Assembly: GCF_003336245.1 (NCBI RefSeq)
Contig: NZ_QPHM01000001.1
Location: 1 to 64,000 of the forward strand
Reading direction: 5' to 3'
DNA length: 64,000 nucleotides
From: Haloplanus salinus
GTDB lineage: Archaea > Halobacteriota > Halobacteria > Halobacteriales > Haloferacaceae
Numbering within the stretch: the first letter of the stretch is position 1; every line of letters starts with the position of its first letter. The position numbers were made by a program, and so were the translations under genes. Shown piece after piece: positions 17,210-26,423 of the stretch. The notes below the pieces were generated by a model. The model was not told the DNA's origin. It saw nothing but the letters and a program-made list of their open reading frames with translations, and did not search any database.

Positions 17210-18601
17210 TCAGTCCTCCGTCGACGCCGCTAGCTCCGCCGCCCGCCCGGTGTAGCCCGCGGGCGTCAACGCCCGTAGCTCCTCGCGCACCGACTCGTCG
17301 ACGTCCAAGTCGTCGAACAGCGCCCGGAAGTCCCCGATGGTGACCCGCTCCCCCCGCGTGAGTTCCTTCACGCGCTCGTAGGCCTCGGTGTCGCCCTCGC
17401 GGCGCAGGATCGTCTGGACCGCCTCGCCGATCACTTCGGGCGTCGCCTCCAGTTCCTCGCGCATCACCTGTTCGTTCGGCACGACCTTCTCCAACCCCGC
17501 TTCGGTCTTGCGGTAGGCGATGAGACAGTGACCGAGCGCCGCGCCCACGTTGCGCTTGACCGTCGAGTCCGAGAGATCACGCTGGAGCCGCGAGGTGGTC
17601 ACGTAGTCCGCGAGGAGGGTTAGATCGGAGTTGGCCTTCGAGAGGTTGCCTTCGCTGTTCTCGAAGTCGATGGGGTTCACCTTGTGAGGCATCGTCGACG
17701 ACCCCGTCTCGCCCTCGACGGCACGCTGTCCCAGATACCGGTCGGAGACGTAGAGCCACGCGTCGAGGTCCAAGTCCCGGAGGACGTTGTTGACGCCACG
17801 GAGCGCGTCGAACAGGGCGGCGAGGTCGTCACAGGGGTTGACCTGCGTCGCGAGCGGCGTGTGTTCGAGGCCGAGCCCCGTGACGAACTCGCGGGCGAAG
17901 GCCGGCCAGTCGACGTCGGGGTACGCGGCGTCGTGGGCGGCGTAGGTGCCCGAGGCCCCGGCGAGTTTGCCCGAGAGGGAGGCAGCGGCGTCGCGCACGC
18001 GGCCCATCGACCGCCCGAGACGGGCGGCGACGACGGCCATCTCCTTGCCGAACGTCGTCGGCGTCGCCGGCTGGCCGTGGGTGCGCGCGAGCATCGGCGT
18101 GTCCCGATAGTCGCGGGCGAGGGCCGTCAGTTCCTCGCGCACGTCCGCGAGGGCGGGCAGGAGCACCGCCTCGACGGCCGATTCGAGCAGGAGGCGGTGC
18201 GCGAGGTTGTTCACGTCCTCGCTCGTCAAGCCGAAGTGGATCCACGGGTGGAGCGAGTCGCGGGTCGCCGTCCGCAGGAAGTACTCCACCGCTTTCACGT
18301 CGTGGTTGGTCGCGCTGTAGCCCGCCGCGCCCTCGGTTTCGAGGCGCTTGATCAGGCGCGCGTCCTCGGCGTCGAAGGCCTCGTAGCGGGCGCGCAACGA
18401 CTCGCGCTCCGCGTCGTCGACGGTGATCGGCGTCGCGTCGAGGTCCGCGAGCGCGAGGAGGTACTCGACTTCGACACGGACCCGTGCCCGCATGAGCGCC
18501 GACTCGCTGGCGTAGGGCACCAGCGGTTCGGTGTAGCGCGCGTAGCGCCCGTCGAGCGGCGAGACGGCCGCGAGCGGGTCGCTCCGTGGTAAATCGGTCA
18601 T
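17210..18601 (-). CDS. purB: adenylosuccinate lyase
   Basis: A 463-residue enzyme of the fumarase/aspartase superfamily. The signature GSSTMPHKVNP is present and the start SPLDGRYARYTEPL is typical of PurB. It releases fumarate from SAICAR and from adenylosuccinate, two steps of purine nucleotide synthesis. The ATG at 18601 is preferred to one 51 bases further upstream because of family length and the promoter TTTTTTGC about 25 bases before it. The other pur genes lie 1.3-5 kb away on the opposite strand. Confidence 0.93.
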   Translation of the reverse strand: MTDLPRSDPLAAVSPLDGRYARYTEPLVPYASESALMRARVRVEVEYLLALADLDATPITVDDAERESLRARYEAFDAEDARLIKRLETEGAAGYSATNHDVKAVEYFLRTATRDSLHPWIHFGLTSEDVNNLAHRLLLESAVEAVLLPALADVREELTALARDYRDTPMLARTHGQPATPTTFGKEMAVVAARLGRSMGRVRDAAASLSGKLAGASGTYAAHDAAYPDVDWPAFAREFVTGLGLEHTPLATQVNPCDDLAALFDALRGVNNVLRDLDLDAWLYVSDRYLGQRAVEGETGSSTMPHKVNPIDFENSEGNLSKANSDLTLLADYVTTSRLQRDLSDSTVKRNVGAALGHCLIAYRKTEAGLEKVVPNEQVMREELEATPEVIGEAVQTILRREGDTEAYERVKELTRGERVTIGDFRALFDDLDVDESVREELRALTPAGYTGRAAELAASTED

Positions 18602-18667
18602 GAACGGTAGTCTCCGGAGCCAGCAAAAAAGCGTACCGGTCGTCGCGACCACGCCCGACGGGGATCG

Positions 18668-19735
18668 TCAGCTACTGAAGTCGTCGCAGACCGGGATCCC
18701 CACCGTGTCGTAGTCGCTCATCGCGGCCAACTCGTCGGGCACCTGGTGGATGTCGATCGTCTCCTCGACCAGCGCCGTCGGGTCGAGTTTTCCGGACTCG
18801 ACCATATCGAGCATCTCGCTGTATCGGGACGGCTGGAGACCGAGCGACCCTTTGAACTCGATCTCTTTGGCCACGAAGTCGTCGGTCGGGAGCGACACCA
18901 TGCCCGCCTCCTCGCTCGTCGTGAGCCCGATCTGGACGTGGGTGCCGCCCTTCCGAAGGCTGTTCACCGCGTTCTGACAGGTGACCTCGATGCCTAGGGC
19001 GTCGGCCGAGATGTCGGCCCCACCGTCGGTGATGTCGCGGACCTCGGCGGCAGGGTCGTCGACCTCTCGGGCGTTGACCGTCGCGACGGCGCCGAGCTCC
19101 TCGGCGCGGTCGAGCTTCTCGTCCATCAGATCGACGGCGACGACGTTGCCCCCCAGCGCGTTCGCGATGTGGACCGCGGAGAGCCCGACGCCCCCACAGC
19201 CGTGGATCACGACGTCGTCGCCGGCACCGACGGGACCGCGGTGGGCCATCGCGTGAAACGACGTCATGAACCGACACCCCATCCCAGCCGCAGCGCTCGC
19301 GTCGATCCCGTCCGGAAGCGGGACGGCGTTTATGTCCGCGTGGGGAATATGTACCTCCTCCGCGAAGGCTCCCGGCGCCTCGTTCATGAACCCGAGACCG
19401 ACGTGGTTCTCACAGATGTTCTCGCGGCCGTTACGACAGAGGCTACACGTCCCGCACGCGAAGTTGAACGGGATCGCGATCTCCTGTCCTTCGTCGACGC
19501 GCTCGACCTCCGATCCGACCTCGACGACGCGACCGGTTGGCTCGTGCCCGAGGACGTGTGGCGGGTCCGGCCGGTAGCCGAACCAATCCCAGTCCCCCTG
19601 CCAGCAGTGCCAGTCCGACCGACAGACCCCGCAGCCGATCACCTCGGCAACGACGCCGTCGGGATCCGGCTCGGGACGCTCGACATTCTGTACCGTTAGC
19701 GGCTCCCGAAACTTCTCGAGTACGACTGCTTGCAT
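18668..19735 (-). CDS. zinc-dependent alcohol dehydrogenase family protein
   Basis: A 355-residue medium-chain dehydrogenase. Catalytic zinc ligands are Cys38 and His64-Glu65 (GHEPTGRVVEVG), with a third in GCRFMTSFHAM. The structural zinc site is Cys94, 97, 100 and 108 (CGTCSLC...C). The Rossmann motif VIHGCGGVGLSAV binds NAD(P). It oxidises an alcohol or a related polyol or hydroxy acid in the cytoplasm; the substrate cannot be told. An unusually AT-rich upstream region supplies its promoter. Confidence 0.88.
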   Translation of the reverse strand: MQAVVLEKFREPLTVQNVERPEPDPDGVVAEVIGCGVCRSDWHCWQGDWDWFGYRPDPPHVLGHEPTGRVVEVGSEVERVDEGQEIAIPFNFACGTCSLCRNGRENICENHVGLGFMNEAPGAFAEEVHIPHADINAVPLPDGIDASAAAGMGCRFMTSFHAMAHRGPVGAGDDVVIHGCGGVGLSAVHIANALGGNVVAVDLMDEKLDRAEELGAVATVNAREVDDPAAEVRDITDGGADISADALGIEVTCQNAVNSLRKGGTHVQIGLTTSEEAGMVSLPTDDFVAKEIEFKGSLGLQPSRYSEMLDMVESGKLDPTALVEETIDIHQVPDELAAMSDYDTVGIPVCDDFSS

Positions 19736-19758
19736 GCCACCTCAGTAATGATATCCAA

Positions 19759-19771
19759 CTATAATTAATTT
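19759..19771 (-). promoter_or_regulatory. AT-rich promoter of the alcohol dehydrogenase gene
   Basis: AATTAATTATAG on the minus strand lies 24-36 bases before the ATG at 19735. The surrounding 60 bases are far AT-richer than the rest of the window. Confidence 0.55.
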
Positions 19772-19893
19772 ATCTAATATTTTCACTGTTTGATATTTCT
19801 GTCGAAACGGATCGCCACGGAGCGATGCCGTCCGTCGGGCGGGGCTACCGCGATGTCGCAACTGTTTTTCACCCGCCGGTGCCTCACTCGGCT

Positions 19894-21468
19894 ATGCTCC
19901 GAATCGCGGGTCTCGCCGGCAATCGCGGACGAAACCTGATGCACATCGCGGATTTGGCGCCCGGCGGCGCCGAGGTGGCGGTCGTTCTCACGGACCACGA
20001 GTCGGCGCCGGTCCTCTCGTCGGCCGCCGACCGCGGCATCCCGACCGAAGTCGTCGAACGCGGCGACGACACTCGCGCCGACCACGAGGCGCGGGTACGC
20101 GACCACCTCGGCGACTACGAGTTCGACCTGGTCTGTATGGACGGCTACATGCGCGTCCTCTCGGCGGAGATGCTGGACGCCCTGCCGACCGCCCTCAACG
20201 TCCACCCCTCCCTGCTCCCCGCCTTCGGCGGCGAGGACGCCCACGAACAGGCACTCGCGGCGGGCGTCCGCACCACGGGCTGTACCGTCCACGTCGCTAC
20301 CGAGGCCCTCGACGCCGGCCCCATCGTCACTCAGGAGGCGGTGCCGGTCTACGAGGGCGACGACGCCGACGACCTGAAACGGCGCGTCCTCCACGAGGCG
20401 GAGTTCAAGGCGTACCCGCGCGCGGTGAAGTGGTTCGCGGAGGACCGCGTCACCGTCGCGGACGGCGAGGCGACCGTCGAGGGTGACGAGGCCGGTCAGT
20501 TCCCCACCCGTCGCGTCGTCTCCGACGACCGGAGCCGGACGCTTCGCTACGGCGAGAACCCGCATCAGAACGCGGCGCTCTACGCCGACGCCGCGAGCGA
20601 CGCCGCGAGCGTCGTCGCCGCCCCGCAGTTGAACGAGGGCGCGAAGGCGCTCTCGTACAACAACTACAACGACGCCGACGCCGCCCTCGATCTGATCCGG
20701 GAGTTCGACGACCCCGCCGCGGCGGTCATCAAACACGCCAATCCGGCGGGCTGTGCGACCGCCGACTCGCTCGCGCAGGCCTACGACGATGCCCTCGCGA
20801 CCGACGCCATGAGCGCCTTCGGCGGCATCGTCGCCGTGAACCGCCCTTGCGACGCCGCCACCGCCGAATCCGTCGTCGAGTCGTTCAAGGAAGTCGTCGT
20901 CGCGCCCGGCTACACCGACGGCGCGCTCGACGTCCTCACCGAGAAGGACGACCTCCGGGTGTTGGACGTGGGTGAACTGACCGAGCGCACCGACGCGTTG
21001 GTCGAGAAACCCCTGACCGGCGGCCGCCTCGTCCAGGAGCGCGACGGCTGGGCGCCGACCCGCGACGACCTCGAAATCGTCACGGAACGCGACCCTACCG
21101 ACGAGGAGATCGAGACGATGCTGTTCGCGTGGCGGACGCTGAAACACGTCAAGTCGAACGGCATCCTGTTCGCGTCCGGAACGGAGACCGTCGGCATCGG
21201 CATGGGCCAGGTCAGCCGCGTCGACGCCGTCCGTCTCGCCGCGATGAAGGCCGAGGAACACGCCGAGGGGAAAGGCGCCGAGGGCGCCGTGATGGCCTCG
21301 GACGCCTTCTTCCCGTTCCCCGACGGGGTGGAGGAGGCGGCGACGTCGGGCGTGTCCGCCGTGATACAGCCGGGCGGCTCGGTCAACGACGAGGACGTGA
21401 TCGCCGCCGCCGACGACCACGACATGGCGATGGCGTTCACCGGAAAGCGGTGCTTCCGGCACGATTAG
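19894..21468 (+). CDS. purH: PurN-PurH fusion: GAR formyltransferase-like domain plus AICAR transformylase
   Basis: A 524-residue fusion. Residues about 1-200 are a glycinamide ribonucleotide formyltransferase-type (PurN) domain, with GNRGRNLMHIAD near the start, NVHPSLLPAFGG and TGCTVHVATEALDAGPIV. From about 215 (LRYGENPHQNAALY) it is the AICAR transformylase domain of PurH, including IKHANPAGCATA and the C-terminal QPGGSVNDEDVI. The IMP cyclohydrolase half of bacterial PurH is missing, as expected for archaea that use a separate PurO. Both domains transfer formyl groups in purine synthesis. The ATG at 19894 is supported by the PurN N terminus and by CTGTTTTTC about 26 bases upstream. Confidence 0.9.
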   Translation: MLRIAGLAGNRGRNLMHIADLAPGGAEVAVVLTDHESAPVLSSAADRGIPTEVVERGDDTRADHEARVRDHLGDYEFDLVCMDGYMRVLSAEMLDALPTALNVHPSLLPAFGGEDAHEQALAAGVRTTGCTVHVATEALDAGPIVTQEAVPVYEGDDADDLKRRVLHEAEFKAYPRAVKWFAEDRVTVADGEATVEGDEAGQFPTRRVVSDDRSRTLRYGENPHQNAALYADAASDAASVVAAPQLNEGAKALSYNNYNDADAALDLIREFDDPAAAVIKHANPAGCATADSLAQAYDDALATDAMSAFGGIVAVNRPCDAATAESVVESFKEVVVAPGYTDGALDVLTEKDDLRVLDVGELTERTDALVEKPLTGGRLVQERDGWAPTRDDLEIVTERDPTDEEIETMLFAWRTLKHVKSNGILFASGTETVGIGMGQVSRVDAVRLAAMKAEEHAEGKGAEGAVMASDAFFPFPDGVEEAATSGVSAVIQPGGSVNDEDVIAAADDHDMAMAFTGKRCFRHD

Positions 21469-21644
21469 TGGCGGACGCCAGCGAGACGAGCGTCAGCGGG
21501 TCGCCTGACGGGTCCGTGCGACCAGTGCCGAAAGCCAGTGGAGCGAACGGACGTCCGCCCCCTGTGGCGTCGGACGCTCACCGGCGCCGAGGTGGTCGGT
21601 CCGGCGCGTCGGCTCGCTCCGCAGCCGTCGCCCGCGGTAACAAC

Positions 21645-21651
21645 GTTTAAG
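21645..21651 (+). promoter_or_regulatory. TATA-like element of purK-purE
   Basis: GTTTAAG is centred 28 bases before the purK ATG at 21676 and separates purKE from purNH transcription. Confidence 0.5.
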
Positions 21652-21675
21652 CGCGGGTCGCAACCACGACAACGC

Positions 21676-22842
21676 ATGACCATAACCGTCCCCGGACCGA
21701 CGCTGGGCGTCGTCGGTGGCGGCCAGCTCGGCCGGATGCTCGCCGAGGCGGCCGCCCCCCTCGGCGTCGAGACCATCGTCCTCGATCCGACGCCGGACTG
21801 TCCGGCAGCGCCCGTCGCACGCGACCAGATCGTCGGCGACTTCGACGATGCGGACGCGATCGGTCGGCTGGCCGACCGCACCGACGCGCTGACCTACGAA
21901 ATCGAACTCGCGGACCCGGATCACCTCGCGGACGCGGGCGAGGCGGCCGACGTGCCCGTCCACCCGACGCCCGGAACGCTGCGGACGATTCAGGACAAGT
22001 TCCTGGAGAAGGAGATGCTGACCGACGCCGGGATTCCGGTGCCCGAGTACCGCCGCGTCGACTCGGTGGCCGACCTCGAAGCCGCCGTGGAGGCGTTCGG
22101 CGCCGTGATGCTGAAGGCACGGAGAGGGGGCTACGACGGTCGGGGGAACGTCCCGGTCCGCTCGCCCGACGAGGCCGAGGACGCCATCGAAACCGTCGGC
22201 ACGGTCGACGACCCGGCCGCGCTGGCGGAGGCGTTCGTCGACTTCGAGCGTGAAGTCTCCGTCATCGGCGTGCAGGGCGACGGCGAGGTGCGAACGTTCC
22301 CCGTCGGCGAGAACGTCCACGAGGAAGAGATCCTGCGGGAGACGGTCGTCCCCGCGCGGACGAGCGACGCGGTGAAAGAGCGCGCCCGGACCGTCGCCCG
22401 CGAGGTGCTCGACGCTCTCGACGGCCGCGGCGTCTTCGGCATCGAACTGTTCGAGACCTCCGGAGGGGACATCCTGGTCAACGAAATCGCCCCGCGACCC
22501 CACAACTCCGGGCACTGGAGCATCGAGGGCGCGGTCACCTCACAGTTCGAACAGCACGCCCGCGCCGTCTTAGGCTGGCCGCTGGGGTCGACCCGTCGGC
22601 GGGCGCCGACGGTGAGCGCGAACGTCCTGGGGACCGTCGACGAGACGCGGCCGGCCGAACTCGGCGGCGTCGAGGCGGTTCTCGAAGCGGAGTCGGCCCA
22701 CCTCCACTGGTACGGCAAGGACTCGGTGCGCCCGCTCCGCAAGATGGGACACGTGACGGCGACGGACGAGGACGGCGGGACCGACCCGACCGCCCTCCTC
22801 GAATCGACCCGCGAACTGCGAGACGCACTCACGTTCCGATGA
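21676..22842 (+). CDS. purK: N5-carboxyaminoimidazole ribonucleotide synthase
   Basis: A 388-residue ATP-grasp enzyme that carboxylates AIR using ATP and bicarbonate. The N-terminal GVVGGGQLGRMLAEAA is the PurK signature, and the ATP-grasp region includes LKARRGGYDGRGN and NEIAPRPHNSGHW. It overlaps purE by four bases (ATGA), so the product N5-CAIR is made next to the mutase that uses it. The start at 21676 fits the family N terminus and the TATA-like element. Confidence 0.94.
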   Translation: MTITVPGPTLGVVGGGQLGRMLAEAAAPLGVETIVLDPTPDCPAAPVARDQIVGDFDDADAIGRLADRTDALTYEIELADPDHLADAGEAADVPVHPTPGTLRTIQDKFLEKEMLTDAGIPVPEYRRVDSVADLEAAVEAFGAVMLKARRGGYDGRGNVPVRSPDEAEDAIETVGTVDDPAALAEAFVDFEREVSVIGVQGDGEVRTFPVGENVHEEEILRETVVPARTSDAVKERARTVAREVLDALDGRGVFGIELFETSGGDILVNEIAPRPHNSGHWSIEGAVTSQFEQHARAVLGWPLGSTRRRAPTVSANVLGTVDETRPAELGGVEAVLEAESAHLHWYGKDSVRPLRKMGHVTATDEDGGTDPTALLESTRELRDALTFR

Positions 22843-23456
22843 CCGACGACATCGACGACCTGATCGACGAGCTGCGCGCACAGGCCGACACGGACCGACC
22901 GACCGAGGGGACGCCCGAGGTGGGCATCGTCATGGGTTCGGACTCCGATCTCGACACCATGGCGGGGGCGTACGACGCCCTCCGCGAACTCGGCTTCGCC
23001 GAGCAGACCGACTACGACGACCCGCCCGAGGCCCGCTTCACCTTCGAGAGCTACGTCGTCTCTGCTCACCGGACGCCGGACCTGATGTACGCGTACGGCG
23101 AGACGGCGGCCGACCGCGGACTGGACGTGATAATTGCGGGCGCGGGCGGGAAGTCCGCGGACCTGCCGAACATGACCGCCTCCATCGCGTACCCGCTCCC
23201 GGTGATCGGGGTTCCGGTTCAAGAGAAGTCCGTGGACTCCGTTATCGGGATGCCGACCGGCGCCCCCATCGTCGCCGTCGACGCGGGGAAGTCGTACAAC
23301 GCGGCGCTGTCGGCGGTCCAGATCCTGGCGCGGGAACACGGGGAACTGGTCGAGCGACTGGCGGCCGAACACGACGACCTGCGGACGACCGTCGCGGACG
23401 TGTCGCGGGCGCTACACGATCTGGGCATCGACGGCTTCCGCGAGCGGGAGGAGTGA
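22839..23456 (+). CDS. purE: N5-carboxyaminoimidazole ribonucleotide mutase
   Basis: A 205-residue class I PurE. The phosphate-binding start GIVMGSDSDLDTM, the catalytic SAHRTPDLM and the AGGKSADLPNM segment are all present. About 25 acidic residues precede the usual start, and the C terminus has a helical tail of about 40 residues. It converts N5-CAIR to CAIR with no ATP. Coupling with purK matches the bacterial-type two-step route. Confidence 0.93.
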   Translation: MTDDIDDLIDELRAQADTDRPTEGTPEVGIVMGSDSDLDTMAGAYDALRELGFAEQTDYDDPPEARFTFESYVVSAHRTPDLMYAYGETAADRGLDVIIAGAGGKSADLPNMTASIAYPLPVIGVPVQEKSVDSVIGMPTGAPIVAVDAGKSYNAALSAVQILAREHGELVERLAAEHDDLRTTVADVSRALHDLGIDGFREREE

Positions 23457-23569
23457 AGCGCCACGGTCGGGGGCGACGCCCGGCCGTCGTCCCCGTACTA
23501 CGGGTGGACACACCGCCGAGTAGACGCGACGACGGCCCGGAAAATGGCCGCATACGGGCGCGAAATCGG

Positions 23570-23577
23570 CTTATATC
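23570..23577 (+). promoter_or_regulatory. TATA box of the nuo operon
   Basis: CTTATATC lies 68-75 bases before nuoA, implying a leader of about 40-50 bases. A second, weaker AT element (GGCATAAAT, about 23586-23594) lies closer. Confidence 0.5.
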
Positions 23578-23644
23578 CCCGACTGGCATAAATCAACGCT
23601 TATGGGGGAGCACTCCTAAGCGCCAAGACGACAGGAACCAAGGT

Positions 23645-24058
23645 ATGAATCAGTGGATAGCAATCGGTGCGCTCGGCCTGGTCGGCGTCGGCATCCCCAT
23701 CGGCATGATGGTAGTGTCCGCGCTCCTCCGGCCGACCATCACCGAACAGGGAAAGACCGTCATCTACGAGAGTGGTGAGGTCCCGACGGGGACGGCGCAC
23801 GTCCAGTTCAACATCCAGTACTACATGGTCGCGCTGCTGTTCGTCGTCTTCGACGTCGAAACCGTCCTGATCTTCCCGTGGACGTTGATCTATCGGCCGG
23901 CACTGGAGGGAGGGGCGACCCTCGCCCAGGTGCTCGTGCCGATGCTGGTGTTCATCGGGGTCCTTGCCATCGCCCTCGTCTGGGCTTGGCGGAACGGAGC
24001 GGTCGAGTGGGTCAAGAGTCCGCGTGCGAGCCGCCGTAAAACGGAGCGTCAATCATGA
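23645..24058 (+). CDS. nuoA: complex I subunit NuoA
   Basis: A 137-residue membrane protein with three helices. The conserved acidic stretch VVFDVETVLIFPW links helices 2 and 3, and the first loop contains TVIYESGEVPTG. It is the first gene of a ten-kilobase operon for the proton-pumping NADH-quinone-oxidoreductase-like complex. It overlaps nuoB by four bases. In archaea without NuoEFG, the electron donor is thought not to be NADH directly. Confidence 0.93.
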   Translation: MNQWIAIGALGLVGVGIPIGMMVVSALLRPTITEQGKTVIYESGEVPTGTAHVQFNIQYYMVALLFVVFDVETVLIFPWTLIYRPALEGGATLAQVLVPMLVFIGVLAIALVWAWRNGAVEWVKSPRASRRKTERQS

Positions 24059-24762
24059 GTAGCGAACAGGAACGATTCGTCACCGACACGACACAGGTAG
24101 GAAGCGAGACACGCGACGCCCGCATCGGGGCGTCGGGAACCGACAACCGGTTCAACTCCAAACTTCGCGAGGCCTTCGGCTCGTCGCCGTTCATCCTCAC
24201 GAAGTTCGACCGGTTCATGGAGTGGGTGCGTGGCTCCTCGATGTTCATGCTACAGTTCGGCATCGCCTGCTGTAGCATCGAGATGATGCACACGTACGCG
24301 GTCAAACACGACCTCGACCGGTTCGGCGCCGGCGTGCCGCGCGCGTCGCCGAGACAGGCCGACGTGATCATCGTCCCGGGGACCATCGTCTCCAAGTTCG
24401 CCCCGCGGATGAAGCGCGTCTACGACCAGATGCCCGAACCCAAGTTCGTCGTCGGCATGGGGTCGTGTACCATCTCCGGCGGCCCGTTCCAGGAGGGGTA
24501 CAACGTCGTCAAGGGCGCAGAGGAGGTCATCCCGGTGGACATCCACGTCCCCGGCTGTCCGCCCCGCCCCGAGGCGCTGGTCTACGGCGTCGCCAAGCTT
24601 CAAGAGCGCATCGCCAACGGCGAGAGTTCGCCGGTGACGGTCAAACCGTACGAACTCGAACAGTTCAGCGACCTCGACCGCGACGAGGTGGTCGACAAGC
24701 TCGCCGAACAGATCGACGAGGACGACCTCGTCATGCGATACAACTGGGCCGACTCGCCATGA
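24055..24762 (+). CDS. nuoB: complex I subunit NuoB
   Basis: A 235-residue peripheral-arm subunit that carries the N2 iron-sulfur cluster. The ligands are the adjacent Cys72-Cys73 (ACCSIEMM), Cys138 (GMGSCTISGG) and Cys168 (HVPGCPPRPEA). About 45 acidic N-terminal residues precede the normal start. N2 is the last cluster before the quinone. Overlaps on both sides (ATGA) couple it to nuoA and nuoCD. Confidence 0.95.
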   Translation: MSSEQERFVTDTTQVGSETRDARIGASGTDNRFNSKLREAFGSSPFILTKFDRFMEWVRGSSMFMLQFGIACCSIEMMHTYAVKHDLDRFGAGVPRASPRQADVIIVPGTIVSKFAPRMKRVYDQMPEPKFVVGMGSCTISGGPFQEGYNVVKGAEEVIPVDIHVPGCPPRPEALVYGVAKLQERIANGESSPVTVKPYELEQFSDLDRDEVVDKLAEQIDEDDLVMRYNWADSP

Positions 24763-26423
24763 GCCTCGAAAAATCGCCCCCCGAGACGGTCGAGACGGAA
24801 CCGACCACGGCCGAGGAGATCGACGCCCTGTTGGGCGATCTGGTCCTCGACCGCGACGACCACCTGAACGCGCCGGGCTTCGTGGTTCGACCGGACGAGG
24901 TGCAGGACACCCTCTTCCGCCTGCGCGACGAGGCCGGCTACGATCACCTCTCCTGTGTCACGGCACAGGAGTACGAGGACCGCTACGAATCCATCTACCA
25001 CCTCAAGAAGTACGACGACCCCACCGACGAGGTGAGCGTCGTCGTGCCGACGCCGACCGACGACCCCGTGAGCGAGTCGGCGGAACCCGTCTACCGCACC
25101 GCCGACTGGCACGAACGTGAGGCCTACGACCTCGTCGGCATCCAGTACGAGGACCACCCGGACCTGCGTCGCATCCTCCTCCCCGAGACGTGGCAGGGGC
25201 ATCCCCTAGGCCGGGACTACGATCAGGACCGTCCGCAGATCGTCCCCCTGCGCGAACACGCTAACCCGCTGAAAGAGGACCACAAAGGCGACGAGGGCGA
25301 TACGATGTTCCTCAACATCGGCCCGCACCACCCGGCGACACACGGCGTGCTCCACCTCAAGACGGTGCTGGACGGCGAGCAGGTGGTCGACGTGGAGTCG
25401 GACATCGGCTACCTCCACCGCTGCGAGGAACAGATCTGTCAGCAGGGCACCTACCGCTACCAGATCATGCCCTACCCGGACCGCTGGGACTACATCTCGG
25501 CCGGCCTGCTCAACGAGTGGGCCTACGCCCGCGTGGCGGAGGACCTCGCGGACATCGAGGTGCCGGAGTACGCACAGGTCATCCGGACGATGGGCGCCGA
25601 ACTCTGTCGGATCGCGGCCCACATGCTCGCGGTCGGCACCTTCGCGCTCGACGTCTACGGCGACTTCACGGCCATCTTCATGTACGCCGTCCGGGACCGC
25701 GAGAAGGTCCAGAACATCCTCGAAGAGCTGACGGGCCAGCGCCTGATGTTCAACTACTTCCGCCTCGGCGGGGTGGTCTGGGACCTGCCCGAACCCCGTG
25801 CGGAGTTCTTCGAGCTGATTCGGGACTTCCTCGACGACCTGCCGGAGGCGCTGGAGGAGTACCACGACCTCATCTCCGCCAACGAGATCCTGCAGGTTCG
25901 AACCGTCGACACGGGCGTTCTGCCCCCGGAGGTCGCCAAGAGCTACGGGGCAACGGGACCGGTCGCCCGCGGCTCGGGGGTCGACTACGACCTGCGCCGC
26001 GACGACCCGTACGGCTACTACGACGAACTCGACTGGGACGTGCCGGTCGAGGACGGCTGTGACAACTACAGCCGCCTGCTCGTCCGTCTGCGCGAGGTGG
26101 AGGAGTCGGCGAAGATCATCGAACAGTGCGTCGACCTGCTGGAAGGCTGGCCGGAAGACGAGCGGACGATCCAGAGCAACGTTCCGCGGACGATCCGCCC
26201 GGACGACGACACCGAAATCTACCGCGCCGTCGAGGGCGCGAAGGGTGAACTCGGCATCTACATGCGCGCGGACGGTACCGAGAAGCCCGCCCGATTCAAG
26301 ATCCGGAGCCCGTGCTTCTCGAACCTCCAGACGCTCCCGGAGATGTCCAACGGGGAGTACATTCCCGATCTGATCGCGTCGCTCGGCAGCCTCGACATCG
26401 TCCTCGGCGAGGTGGATCGCTGA
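24759..26423 (+). CDS. nuoCD: complex I fused subunit NuoCD
   Basis: A 554-residue fusion. The NuoC 30-kDa domain occupies about 1-180 (DWHEREAYDLVGIQYEDHPD), and the NuoD 49-kDa domain starts near residue 183 (MFLNIGPHHPATHGVLHL). Together they form the quinone-binding floor of the peripheral arm; the conserved HHPATHG loop faces the quinone. The start at 24759 overlaps the nuoB stop. The fusion is common in some bacteria and in haloarchaea. Confidence 0.94.
   Translation: MSLEKSPPETVETEPTTAEEIDALLGDLVLDRDDHLNAPGFVVRPDEVQDTLFRLRDEAGYDHLSCVTAQEYEDRYESIYHLKKYDDPTDEVSVVVPTPTDDPVSESAEPVYRTADWHEREAYDLVGIQYEDHPDLRRILLPETWQGHPLGRDYDQDRPQIVPLREHANPLKEDHKGDEGDTMFLNIGPHHPATHGVLHLKTVLDGEQVVDVESDIGYLHRCEEQICQQGTYRYQIMPYPDRWDYISAGLLNEWAYARVAEDLADIEVPEYAQVIRTMGAELCRIAAHMLAVGTFALDVYGDFTAIFMYAVRDREKVQNILEELTGQRLMFNYFRLGGVVWDLPEPRAEFFELIRDFLDDLPEALEEYHDLISANEILQVRTVDTGVLPPEVAKSYGATGPVARGSGVDYDLRRDDPYGYYDELDWDVPVEDGCDNYSRLLVRLREVEESAKIIEQCVDLLEGWPEDERTIQSNVPRTIRPDDDTEIYRAVEGAKGELGIYMRADGTEKPARFKIRSPCFSNLQTLPEMSNGEYIPDLIASLGSLDIVLGEVDR

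Noticed and set aside
17210-18652. Start of purB 51 bases further upstream
   Set aside because: It would add a short hydrophobic peptide not found in the family, and the promoter lies between the two candidates.
19783-21462. 559-codon minus-strand frame opposite purNH
   Set aside because: Shadow of a conserved fusion enzyme with no start context or family features.
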